Below, piece after piece: positions 17,368-25,475 of a stretch of DNA of 64,000 bases. The notes beneath the pieces were generated by a model. The model was given only the letters and a program-made list of their open reading frames with translations, ran no database searches and was not told the origin of the DNA. The stretch lies in assembly GCF_000350085.1 (NCBI RefSeq), contig NZ_CAUM01000023.1, forward strand, positions 1 to 64,000, read 5' to 3'. The DNA is from Mesorhizobium metallidurans STM 2683. Its GTDB lineage: Bacteria; Pseudomonadota; Alphaproteobacteria; Rhizobiales; Rhizobiaceae. How positions within the stretch are numbered: the first letter of the stretch is position 1; the number at the start of each line of letters is the position of its first letter. A program made the position numbers and the translations under genes.

Positions 17368-18395
17368 ACGCAACCAAAACCCATATGCGGCGCGAGATCG
17401 AGGAAATCCCGGAAGCCACCGCCCGGCTGCTCGACGGTTCGGCAGCGGTGCTGACCGAAGCCGGACGCGGCATTCGCGAGCGTGATCCGCATTTCATCGT
17501 CACCGTCGCGCGCGGCTCGTCCGACCATGCCGCCACCTTCATGAAATACGCCGTCGAGCTGACCGCCGGCCTCGCCGTCGCCTCGGTCGGCCCGTCGATC
17601 GCCTCGATCTATGGCGCGAAACTCAGGCTCGCCGGCTCCGCCTGCCTCGCGATCTCGCAGTCTGGCAAGAGCCCGGACATCGTCGCTATGGCGCAAGCGG
17701 CAAGGGCCGGCGGCGCGCTGACCGTCGCCATCACCAACACCGCCGATTCGCCGCTCGCGCGAGCCTCGGATTACGCCATCGATATCCTTGCCGGGCCGGA
17801 GCTGAGCGTCGCGGCGACCAAGACCTTCGTCAATTCGGCGGTCGCCGGCCTCGCCCTGATGGCGCACAGCACCGGCGACGACAAGCTGCTGGCAGCGCTT
17901 GCCCGGCTGCCGGAGCATTTCCGCAAGGCGATCGCCTGCGACTGGATGGCGCTGGCCGGTGCGCTGAAGACGCCAAGATCGCTGTACATCCTCGGTCGCG
18001 GCCCGTCCTCGGCGTTTGCCAACGAAGCGGCGCTCAAGTTCAAGGAGACATGCGCCATGCATGCCGAGGCCTATAGCGCGGCCGAGGTCATGCATGGGCC
18101 GCTGGCGCTGGTCGGGCCGGGCTTTCCGGTGCTGGCGCTGGCCGCCCGCGATGCTTCCGAGCCGTCGGTCGCCGAGGCTGCGGACGCTTTGGCGGGCAAG
18201 GGCGCGGCGGTCTTCGTCACCTCGGACAAGGCAAAGAGCGCCCAGCCCCTGCCGCATGTCGCCACCGGCCATCCACTGACCGATCCGCTGACGCTGATCG
18301 TGTCCTTCTATGGCTTCGTCGAGGCCTTTGCCCGTCATCGCGGCCTCGATCCGGACCTGCCGCGCAATCTGCGCAAGGTGACGGAAACAGTATGA
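17364..18395 (+). CDS. SIS-domain glucosamine-6-phosphate deaminase (NagB-II type)
   Basis: A 343-residue protein with two SIS domains like the isomerase half of GlmS, but without the glutaminase half. Motifs include ARGSSDHAATF (about 50), SQSGKSPD (about 100), and GRGPSSAFANEAALKFKE, ending with the GlmS-like PRNLRKVTETV. This is the layout of NagB-II, which deaminates glucosamine-6-phosphate to fructose-6-phosphate and replaces classical NagB in many proteobacteria. It lies between gntR and nagA with four-base overlaps at both ends, which supports the deaminase role. An agaS-type substrate is the alternative. Confidence 0.88.
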   Translation: MNATKTHMRREIEEIPEATARLLDGSAAVLTEAGRGIRERDPHFIVTVARGSSDHAATFMKYAVELTAGLAVASVGPSIASIYGAKLRLAGSACLAISQSGKSPDIVAMAQAARAGGALTVAITNTADSPLARASDYAIDILAGPELSVAATKTFVNSAVAGLALMAHSTGDDKLLAALARLPEHFRKAIACDWMALAGALKTPRSLYILGRGPSSAFANEAALKFKETCAMHAEAYSAAEVMHGPLALVGPGFPVLALAARDASEPSVAEAADALAGKGAAVFVTSDKAKSAQPLPHVATGHPLTDPLTLIVSFYGFVEAFARHRGLDPDLPRNLRKVTETV

Positions 18396-19552
18396 GCGAC
18401 CGTTTTGCCCTGACTGGCGCCCGCATCTTCGACGGCGACGACTGGCACGAGGATGCGGCCCTTGTCGTGCGCGACGGCCTGGTTGAAGCCATCATTCCCA
18501 ATGGCGCCATTCCATCCGGCATCGATCGTATCGAGACCGGCGGCGGCATGCTGGCGCCGGGCTTCGTCGACCTGCAGGTCAATGGCGGCGGCGGCGTCAT
18601 GGTCAACGATCATCCCGATGTCGGCTCGATCGAAACCATCTGCCGGGCGCATGCGCCCTTCGGCACGACAGCACTGCTGCCGACGCTGATCACCGACACG
18701 CCCGACATCACCGCGGCGGCGGTTGCCGCGGGGGTTGAAGCGGCGCGGCGGAAAGTGCCGGGGTTTCTCGGCCTGCATCTTGAAGGTCCGCATCTGTTGA
18801 TCGCCCGCAAGGGCGCGCATGACCCGGCGTTGATCCGGCCGATGACGGATGCCGACCAGGCCGCGCTGATCGCCACGCGGCGGAAGCTGCCGGTGCTGCT
18901 GACGACGATCGCGCCCGAATCCGTCGAAGCCGCCCGCGTCTCGGTGCTGGCCGAGGCCGGCCTTGTCGTCAGCCTCGGCCATTCCGACACCTCCTATGCC
19001 ACGGCGCGCGCCTTTGCCGAGGCCGGCGCCACGATGGCCACGCATCTGTTCAACGCCATGAGCCAGATCGGCAATCGCGAGCCGGGGCTGGCGGGTGCTG
19101 CCATCGACATCGGCGCCTTCCATGCCGGCATCATCGCCGACGGCATCCATGTCGATCCCGCCACCATGGCGATTGCGTTGCGCGCCAAGAAGGGACCGGG
19201 CAGGATTTTCCTCATCACCGACGCCATGGCGACGATCGGTACCGACATGACCTCGTTCACGCTGAACGGCCGCACCATCTACCGCAAGGACGGCAGCCTG
19301 CGGCTGGCCGATGGAACGCTTGCCGGCGCCGATCTCGACATGATCACCGCCGTGCGCTTCGTCAATCGCGTCGTCGGGCTGGAGCTCTCCGAGGCATTGC
19401 GCATGGCCTCGCTCTATCCGGCCGAGGCGATCGGCCAGGCGCATCGGCTCGGGCGCTTCGTCAACGGCACCGCGGCGGACATCGTTGCGCTGTCGGATGA
19501 TCTCGACGTCAAAGGCGTCTGGATCGGCGGCGACAAGGTTTTCGAGGCTTAA
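18392..19552 (+). CDS. nagA: N-acetylglucosamine-6-phosphate deacetylase
   Basis: A 386-residue amidohydrolase that removes acetate from GlcNAc-6-phosphate. The N-terminal PGFVDLQVNGGGG replaces the usual H-x-H, as in single-metal NagA enzymes. Metal and active-site residues follow in HLEGPHL (about 130), GHSDTSY (about 197), THLFNAMS (about 217) and the catalytic aspartate in ITDAMAT (about 275). It is the last gene of nagK-gntR-nagB(II)-nagA, starting in an ATGA overlap. Its 3' end overlaps the stop of the convergent PRISE-type gene by four bases. Confidence 0.95.
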   Translation: MSDRFALTGARIFDGDDWHEDAALVVRDGLVEAIIPNGAIPSGIDRIETGGGMLAPGFVDLQVNGGGGVMVNDHPDVGSIETICRAHAPFGTTALLPTLITDTPDITAAAVAAGVEAARRKVPGFLGLHLEGPHLLIARKGAHDPALIRPMTDADQAALIATRRKLPVLLTTIAPESVEAARVSVLAEAGLVVSLGHSDTSYATARAFAEAGATMATHLFNAMSQIGNREPGLAGAAIDIGAFHAGIIADGIHVDPATMAIALRAKKGPGRIFLITDAMATIGTDMTSFTLNGRTIYRKDGSLRLADGTLAGADLDMITAVRFVNRVVGLELSEALRMASLYPAEAIGQAHRLGRFVNGTAADIVALSDDLDVKGVWIGGDKVFEA

Positions 19553-20619
19553 GGGATAAGCCGCTCGGCCCTTAGCTGCGCAAAAAGATCGAGGAACGAG
19601 CGTTCGGTCGACTGATAGTCGGTGAAGCCGAGTTCGCGGCTCTTGGTCATGTCGGTCATCACCTCGATCGGGCGGCCGAGATCGAGATCGGTATGCCAGG
19701 GCGAGGCCAAACGGTCGAGGTCGGCCTCCTTCAATCCGTATTTCGCCACCATGCCCTTCCAGATTGCCGGCGCGTCGGCCATCTCGGCTTCGAGCGGATG
19801 GATCGCACCGTCGAATCCGGCCGGCTCGACGCCGAACCATGCCGCCAGGCGCGGCCACAGCCAGTTCCAGCGGAAGAAGTCGCCATTGACGACGTTGAAG
19901 GCTTGGTTGCGCGCCGCCCCGGTGGTGCTCGCCCAGGCAAGGTGCTTGGCCAGGATGCCGGCGTCGGTGACGTCGCACAGGCCGTTCCACTGCCCGCCCG
20001 AACCCGGCCAGCGGAAAGGGCGGCCGGTCTCCTTGCAGACCGAGGCGTAGACGGCCAGCGTGCTGCCCATGTTCATCGCATTGCCGATCGCCTTGCCAAT
20101 GACAGTGTGCGGGCGGTGGATCGACCAGGTGAAGCCGTCGCGCCTGGCGGCGGCATAGACCTCGTCTTCCTGGGCGTAGTAGAAGTTCGGCAGGTCCAGC
20201 CTCGGCTGTTCCTCGCGCAGCGGCGTCACCGGCAGGAAGCCGCCCGATACATAGGCGTCGAACGGCCCAAGATAATGCTTCAGGCCGGTGACCAGCGCCA
20301 CGTGGCGCACGGATTTCTTCGGCGACAGCGCATCCAGCACATTCCTGACCATGGCGCTGTTGACCTCGATATTCTCCGCCTCGGTCGGGCGCCGCGACCA
20401 CGTCGTGAAGAACACATGCGTCGGCGCGACATCCGCAAGCGCTGCCTTGACAATCGTCGCGCTGAGCAGATCGGCGGCGACCGGTCGCATGCCCGGCACG
20501 TCGCCGCCCGGGTTGCGCGACAGGCCGTGAACCGTCCAGCCACGGCCAATCAGTTCACGGGCAAGATTGCCACCGATCATGCCGCTCGCGCCAACCACCA
20601 ATGCCGTATGATCTGCCAT
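19549..20619 (-). CDS. PRISE-family NAD(P)H reductase (progesterone 5beta-reductase/iridoid-synthase-like)
   Basis: A 356-residue extended SDR. The Rossmann glycines are in VVGASGMIGGN (8-18). In place of the classical YxxxK it has TGLKHYLGPF (K114) and NFYYAQED (145-152), which match the lysine and tyrosine motifs of plant progesterone 5beta-reductase and iridoid synthase. WSIHRPHTVIG is also conserved. PRISE enzymes reduce activated C=C bonds of enones. The bacterial substrate is unknown. The ATG at 20619 follows GAGGAG. It is divergent from the sugar isomerase gene and shares an intergenic operator candidate at 20722-20736. Confidence 0.85.
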   Translation of the reverse strand: MADHTALVVGASGMIGGNLARELIGRGWTVHGLSRNPGGDVPGMRPVAADLLSATIVKAALADVAPTHVFFTTWSRRPTEAENIEVNSAMVRNVLDALSPKKSVRHVALVTGLKHYLGPFDAYVSGGFLPVTPLREEQPRLDLPNFYYAQEDEVYAAARRDGFTWSIHRPHTVIGKAIGNAMNMGSTLAVYASVCKETGRPFRWPGSGGQWNGLCDVTDAGILAKHLAWASTTGAARNQAFNVVNGDFFRWNWLWPRLAAWFGVEPAGFDGAIHPLEAEMADAPAIWKGMVAKYGLKEADLDRLASPWHTDLDLGRPIEVMTDMTKSRELGFTDYQSTERSFLDLFAQLRAERLIP

Positions 20620-20721
20620 GCGTCATCTCCTCAGAGGGCCGGTTCGCACAACGCGAAAGCCGGCATTATTGTTTGTTACCGGCGAGGATAGAACGTCACG
20701 TCAAAGCGGCAACGGTCGTGT

Positions 20722-20736
20722 TGTTCAGAATGATAA
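20722..20736. promoter_or_regulatory. Palindromic operator candidate (TCA-N3-TGA family), site 1
   Basis: Read on the minus strand, TTATCATTCTGAACA. It lies between the divergent PRISE-type gene and the TIM-barrel isomerase gene, and is one of six related sites listed in this annotation. Confidence 0.5.
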
Positions 20737-20906
20737 AGTTTGGAGGCCACCTCGGCGACGGGACGTCGGCGGAATGCTCGATTTGATAATTCTTCCTGTT
20801 GCATCCCAAAAAGCCAAACGGAAGATGCCCGACTGGAGGAGCGGGTCGCCTTTGGACGATCCGGCAGGCGACGGCTTTCGCCCTGCAGCATTGAGGAGGA
20901 AATCGC

Positions 20907-21776
20907 ATGGCCAAGGTAGAGCTGCTGGCGGCGTACTGGACCATTTCCGGTGACCGATACCCGATGGGTCCGAGCGAAGTCAGTCCCTTCTCCTTGCGAG
21001 AGCGGGCCGAGGCGGCTTCCGCCGCCGGTTACACCGGCATGGGCCTGGTCTACCAGGACATCATGGCGAATGCGGTCAAGATCGGCCTCAAGGGCATCAA
21101 GCAGATCTTCGACGACAATGGCATCGTCCATGTCGAAGTCGAATTCCTCGGCGACTGGTTCGAAACCGGCGAGAAGAAAGCCGCCTCCGACAGGGTCAAG
21201 CACGATCTGCTCGAGGCGGCGGCCGTGCTTGGCGCGCGCGACCTGAAGATCGCGCCCAAAATGTATGCCGAGACGATCGACATCCCGCATTATGCGGCGG
21301 CCTTTGCCGAAGTCTGCGAGGATGCGCGGGCGGCCAACACCAATGTCGCGATCGAGATGCTGCCCTTCACCAACATACGCGACTTGAAGACGGCACGCGA
21401 AGTGGTGCGGCAGGCGGGCCAGGACAATGGCGGGCTGTGCATCGACATCTGGCACGTGGCGCGCGGCGGCATGAGTTATGACGAGCTTCGCGAGCTGCCG
21501 GCCAGCTATTTCAAATCGGTCGAGCTCAACGACGCCAAGGCGGAGGTCGTCGGCACGCTGTGGGAAGACACGCTCCATCATCGCCTCCTGTGCGGCGAAG
21601 GCGCGCTCGATCCGCGTTCCTTCATCAGGGCGGTCCAGGCCACCGGATTCAACGATTTCTTCTCGGTCGAGGTGCTCAGCGAGACCCACCGGCTGCTGCC
21701 GCTCAAAGAGCAGGCGAAGCGCTCCTACGATACGACGATGGCAATGTTCGAACCGGCGGAAAAAGTCGCCGGCTGA
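20907..21776 (+). CDS. Sugar phosphate isomerase/epimerase-like TIM barrel
   Basis: A 289-residue xylose-isomerase-like (AP endonuclease family 2) protein. The barrel carries the likely metal-site acids in VEVEFLGDWF, IEMLPF (E about 148), CIDIWHVARGG (D and H about 178-181) and SVEVLSE near the C-terminus. Such enzymes isomerise, epimerise or dehydrate sugars and inositol derivatives (IolE/IolI, allulose epimerase). The ATG at 20907 has a strong GAGGAGGAA site. It heads a co-directional run: isomerase, SDR, CUT2 importer, SDR. The exact reaction is not determinable. Confidence 0.82.
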   Translation: MAKVELLAAYWTISGDRYPMGPSEVSPFSLRERAEAASAAGYTGMGLVYQDIMANAVKIGLKGIKQIFDDNGIVHVEVEFLGDWFETGEKKAASDRVKHDLLEAAAVLGARDLKIAPKMYAETIDIPHYAAAFAEVCEDARAANTNVAIEMLPFTNIRDLKTAREVVRQAGQDNGGLCIDIWHVARGGMSYDELRELPASYFKSVELNDAKAEVVGTLWEDTLHHRLLCGEGALDPRSFIRAVQATGFNDFFSVEVLSETHRLLPLKEQAKRSYDTTMAMFEPAEKVAG

Positions 21777-21806
21777 TAAATCAAGAAACGATCGGGAGAG
21801 AGCAAA

Positions 21807-22607
21807 ATGCAGACAAATCTCGCTGGAAAAACGGTGCTGATCACCGGTGCGGCGCTCGGCATCGGCCGCGCCACCGCGCTCGCCTTCGCCAGGGAAGGTG
21901 CCCAGGTGGCGCTGGTCGACATCGACCGAGCAGGGGTCGATGCGGTGATCGCCGAAATCAAGGCGCTTAGCGCCAAGGCCAGCGCCGGCATCGGCGACCT
22001 CAGCACCGGCGACGGCGTCATCGGCGCGATGGGCGAGGCGCTGAAGCCGTTCGGCGGCTCGCTCGACGTTCTCGTCAACAATGTCGGATCGGGCGCGGTG
22101 CGCACCTTCGACCAGCTCACTGACGAGGAATGGGACAAGACCTTCCAGCTCAATTTCATGAGCTATGTCAGGGCGACGCGCGTGGCGCTGCCGATCCTGC
22201 GGCAGAGGGGCGGCGTCATCATCAACAACGCCTCCGATCTCGCCCGCCAGCCGGAGCCGGTACCGGTCGACTACAGTGCGTCCAAATCCGCCGTGCTGGC
22301 GCTGACCAAAGGCCTGGCGCGGGCCGAAGCGCCGAAGATCCGGGTCAATGCGGTTGCGCCAGGGCCGATCTGGACACCGTTCTGGTCGAAACCCGGCGGC
22401 TTCGCCGAAACAATGGGCAAGTTCCACAACATGCCGCCGAAGCAGGCCGTCGAGCACGAAATGAGTCTTAGGCAACTGCCGCTCGGGCGTCTCGGCGAGC
22501 CGGCGGAAGTCGCCAATGTCGTCGTCTTCCTGGCCTCCGATCTCGCCTCCTTCGTCACCTCCGCCGTCTGGGGCGTCGACGGCGGCTCGATCCGCAGCAT
22601 CATCTGA
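21807..22607 (+). CDS. SDR-family oxidoreductase
   Basis: A 266-residue classical SDR. It has the cofactor motif TGAALGIGRA (14-23), an acidic VDID after beta-2 (NAD preference), LVNNVGSG, and the catalytic YSASK. The C-terminal SSVWGVDGGS-type ending is ordinary. It follows the isomerase gene by 30 bp and probably acts in the same pathway. Two strong stem-loops follow, so transcription may end or weaken before the importer genes. The substrate is unknown. Confidence 0.85.
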   Translation: MQTNLAGKTVLITGAALGIGRATALAFAREGAQVALVDIDRAGVDAVIAEIKALSAKASAGIGDLSTGDGVIGAMGEALKPFGGSLDVLVNNVGSGAVRTFDQLTDEEWDKTFQLNFMSYVRATRVALPILRQRGGVIINNASDLARQPEPVPVDYSASKSAVLALTKGLARAEAPKIRVNAVAPGPIWTPFWSKPGGFAETMGKFHNMPPKQAVEHEMSLRQLPLGRLGEPAEVANVVVFLASDLASFVTSAVWGVDGGSIRSII

Positions 22608-22635
22608 TCCGCCGCCTCCGCACTTCCAGATTTGC

Positions 22636-22694
22636 GCATGATCCTTTCCGGGATCATGCACGGTAGGCGAAGCCGGCGCGCGCTTTGCCGGCTT
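22636..22694. terminator. Two tandem stem-loops after the SDR gene
   Basis: GCATGATCC/GGATCATGC (22636-22644 and 22651-22659, loop of six) and AAGCCGGC/GCCGGCTT (22670-22677 and 22687-22694). Both are perfect. No long T-run follows, so they may be mRNA 3'-end protectors rather than strict intrinsic terminators. Confidence 0.5.
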
Positions 22695-22726
22695 ACGAAC
22701 ATCCGCTGAGCGTCCGGCCCGCCATT

Positions 22727-22741
22727 CTATCAAAATGATAT
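22727..22741. promoter_or_regulatory. Palindromic operator candidate, site 2
   Basis: Read on the minus strand, ATATCATTTTGATAG. TATCA-TTT-TGATA is a perfect inverted repeat. It lies 95 bp before the CUT2 binding-protein gene start. Confidence 0.55.
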
Positions 22742-22835
22742 TCTTGCGTGTTGAAACGCTGGGGACGCCAGCGAACACTGTCCTAACATTGGCGCCGAGG
22801 GAAGAGGTCGGCGCCAATGATTGGGAGGAATGAAA

Positions 22836-23879
22836 ATGCAAAGCGTGTTCAAGACGAAACCGCGCCGCTCTGGCGTGGCTGCAATGATCCTATCGGGCGC
22901 CACGATCGCCGTGGCAGCGATGCTGATGCCGGCCAATGCTGAAAGCATCAAGCTCGGCTATTCCGCGCCGTTCCTGACCGATCCGTTCCAGGCGATCATG
23001 GCCAACCAGACGCTGAAGGCGGTCAAGGATGCCGGCATGGAGGCCATGCCGGCAACCAACGCCAATGGCGATGCCGGCAAGCAGGCGACAGACATCCGCA
23101 ACCTGATCTCGGCCGGCGCCAAGGTGCTGATCGTCAATCCGACCGACAGCCAGGCCATCGTGCCGGTGCTGGAATTCGCGGCGTCGAAGAACGTTCCCAC
23201 CGTGCTGATCGACATCGCCCCGGCCAAGGGCAAGTCGGCGATGATCGTGCGCGCCGACAACAAGGGTATCGGCGGCAAGGCGTGCGAGGCGCTGGGTGCT
23301 GCCATCGGCGGCAAGGGCAAGGTGCTTTCGCTGATGGGCGACCAGGCCACGACCAACGGCCGCGACCGCACGACCGGCTTCAACGAATGCATGAAGGCGA
23401 AATACCCCGATGTGACCATCATCGAGCAGCCGACATACTGGAAGACCGACAAGGCGACGTCGGCGGCGCAGACCGTGGTCACCACGACGCCCGATCTCAC
23501 CGCGATCTACATGCAGAGCGATTCGGTGATGCTCGCCGGCGTGCTCAACGTCTTGAAGAGCGCCGGCAAGCTGACGAAGGTCGGCGAACCGAACCATATC
23601 TTCCTGGCGACCGTCGACGGCACGCCCTACGCGCTGGAGAAGATCCGCGAGGACCTGCTCGACGTGGCGGTCGCCCAGCCGCTCGACCTCTATGCCAAGT
23701 TCGGCGCCTTCTATGCCAAGGCGGCCGCGGAAGGAAAGACCTTTACCGCCGGCCCGACCGACCATAACAGCGAGATCGTGCCGGTCGGCGACAATCTTAT
23801 GGACTATCTGCCGGCGACCGTCGTCACCAAGGCCAATGCCAGCGATCCGTCGCTCTGGGGCAACCAGACGGAAAAATGA
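22836..23879 (+). CDS. CUT2 sugar ABC transporter substrate-binding protein (RbsB-like)
   Basis: A 347-residue periplasmic binding protein. A signal peptide with two arginines (KTKPRRSG) and a hydrophobic stretch ends at PANA, about residue 35. The mature protein is the ribose/galactose-binding fold, with KLGYSAPFLTDPFQ, the NPTDSQAIVPVLEFA hinge region and QPTYWKTDKA. The ATG at 22836 is preferred over one six bases upstream because GGGAGG then has normal spacing. It precedes an ATPase and a single permease in the same direction. A perfect 13-bp stem-loop lies in the gap that follows. The ligand is unknown; polyol or rare sugar fits the neighbouring isomerase and dehydrogenases. Confidence 0.9.
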   Translation: MQSVFKTKPRRSGVAAMILSGATIAVAAMLMPANAESIKLGYSAPFLTDPFQAIMANQTLKAVKDAGMEAMPATNANGDAGKQATDIRNLISAGAKVLIVNPTDSQAIVPVLEFAASKNVPTVLIDIAPAKGKSAMIVRADNKGIGGKACEALGAAIGGKGKVLSLMGDQATTNGRDRTTGFNECMKAKYPDVTIIEQPTYWKTDKATSAAQTVVTTTPDLTAIYMQSDSVMLAGVLNVLKSAGKLTKVGEPNHIFLATVDGTPYALEKIREDLLDVAVAQPLDLYAKFGAFYAKAAAEGKTFTAGPTDHNSEIVPVGDNLMDYLPATVVTKANASDPSLWGNQTEK

Positions 23880-23883
23880 TCTT

Positions 23884-23925
23884 GCGATGCGCGGACCCCG
23901 CATGGAGTGAAAGTCCGCGCATCGC
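23884..23925. terminator. Intercistronic 13-bp stem-loop between binding protein and ATPase
   Basis: GCGATGCGCGGAC (23884-23896) and GTCCGCGCATCGC (23913-23925) pair perfectly around a 16-base loop, starting five bases after the binding-protein stop. No T-run follows. It probably stabilises the binding-protein mRNA and attenuates read-through. Confidence 0.6.
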
Positions 23926-23965
23926 GATCGTTTCTGACTGACTCAGGAATGCCCGGAGCCGACCG

Positions 23966-25474
23966 ATGAGCGCCGTCGAAACCTTTGCAGCCGAAGCACA
24001 CGGCATCAATAAGCGCTTCGGTCCGATCGAAGTGCTGCACGATGTCGGGATCTCGATCCCGGTCGGCGACGCGCGCGCTTTGGTCGGCCGCAACGGCGCC
24101 GGCAAATCGACGCTGGTCGGGCTGCTCACCGGCCTCTATGGCGCCAATGCCGGCGAGATCCGCCTCGGCGGCAGACCCGCGCCGTCGCTCGGCGACCGGC
24201 AGGGCTGGCGCGAGCGGGTGGCCTGCGTCTATCAGCGCTGGATGGTCATTCCCCACCTGACAGTGGCGGAAAACCTGTTCCTGAACAATCAGCCGCGAAA
24301 CGGTTTGGGGTTAGTCGACTCGCGCCGGCTGCGCGAAGAATCGATCGCCGTGCTCGACGATTGGGGTCTCGACGTCGCGCCCGATCTCGATGCCTGGCGG
24401 CTGACCGTAGAACAGCGCCAGATCGTTGAGATCGCGCGCGCCCTGTTGCAGGGAAGTCGTTTCATCATCCTCGATGAACCCACGGCCGAGCTCGAACGGC
24501 GCGAGGTCAATCGCCTGTTCGAGCGCATCCGCGGCCTGCAGGAGCAAGGCGTCACCTTCCTCTACATCTCGCATCATCTGGAGGAAATCTACGAGATCTG
24601 CCGCACCGTGACGGTGATGCGCGATGGCCGCGTCGTCGCCGACGCCAGGCTCGACGATTTGCCCAAGGACCGGCTGGTCGCCGCCATGGTCGGCGATTTC
24701 GCGGCATCGGGCGCAGGCAGGAAGAGCGGCGATTCCGCGAGCAAGGCGCAGATGGCGCCCGGTCTCGACATCGGCGGGCTCACCCTGAAGGACAGCCTGG
24801 AGGACATCAACCTCAGCGTCCATTGCGGCGAATGCGTCGGGCTGGCCGGGCTCGCCGGCTCTGGCAAGGACAAGATCGCCGAGGCCGTCGCCGGCCTGCT
24901 CGCTCCGGATGCCGGCACCATCGCCATCCACGGCACAAAGACGCCGCTCGGCGATGTCGGGGCGATGCGCGCGGCCGGCGTCGGCTATGTCGCGCGAGAC
25001 CGGCATGTCAGCGGCCTGTTCCCGCTGATGTCGATCGGCGACAATCTGACGACGACCGTGCTGCCGAAGCTCGGGCCGTTCGGTTTCGTCTCGACCGGCC
25101 GGCAATCCGACATGGTCGACCGGCAGATCGCCGAACTCGGTATCGTCGCGACCTCCGGCTCGCAGCCGATCGGCGAGCTCTCCGGCGGCAACCAGCAGAA
25201 GGCCATGGTCGGCCGCGCGCTCGCCTCGGACCCGAAGGTGCTGGTGCTGGCGGCGCCGACGCAAGGCGTCGACATCGCCTCGAAGGATGCACTCTACCGC
25301 ATCATCAATGCCGCCAGGGATCGTGGCATGGCCGTTCTCGTCGTGTCGGACGATCTCGACGAACTGGCGATCTGCGACCGGGTCGAGGTGATCTTCCGCG
25401 GCCGCCTGACGCGCAGCTTCGCCAGGGGCTGGAACGACCAGGACGTCGTCGCGGCAATCGAAGGACTGTACTGA
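23966..25474 (+). CDS. CUT2 sugar ABC transporter ATPase with degenerate second domain
   Basis: A 502-residue tandem ATPase. Domain 1 is intact: Walker A GRNGAGKST, LTVEQRQIVEIARAL as signature, Walker B FIILDEPTAELE, and H-loop SHHLEE. In domain 2 the signature LSGGNQQK is kept, but Walker A reads GSGKDK (residues 298-303). Walker B reads VLVLAAPTQGVD, with alanines at 429-430 where Asp-Glu is normal. ATP hydrolysis at the second site is therefore unlikely. The unit is complete with a binding protein 86 bp upstream and a permease two bases downstream. Confidence 0.9.
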   Translation: MSAVETFAAEAHGINKRFGPIEVLHDVGISIPVGDARALVGRNGAGKSTLVGLLTGLYGANAGEIRLGGRPAPSLGDRQGWRERVACVYQRWMVIPHLTVAENLFLNNQPRNGLGLVDSRRLREESIAVLDDWGLDVAPDLDAWRLTVEQRQIVEIARALLQGSRFIILDEPTAELERREVNRLFERIRGLQEQGVTFLYISHHLEEIYEICRTVTVMRDGRVVADARLDDLPKDRLVAAMVGDFAASGAGRKSGDSASKAQMAPGLDIGGLTLKDSLEDINLSVHCGECVGLAGLAGSGKDKIAEAVAGLLAPDAGTIAIHGTKTPLGDVGAMRAAGVGYVARDRHVSGLFPLMSIGDNLTTTVLPKLGPFGFVSTGRQSDMVDRQIAELGIVATSGSQPIGELSGGNQQKAMVGRALASDPKVLVLAAPTQGVDIASKDALYRIINAARDRGMAVLVVSDDLDELAICDRVEVIFRGRLTRSFARGWNDQDVVAAIEGLY

Positions 25475-25475
25475 G

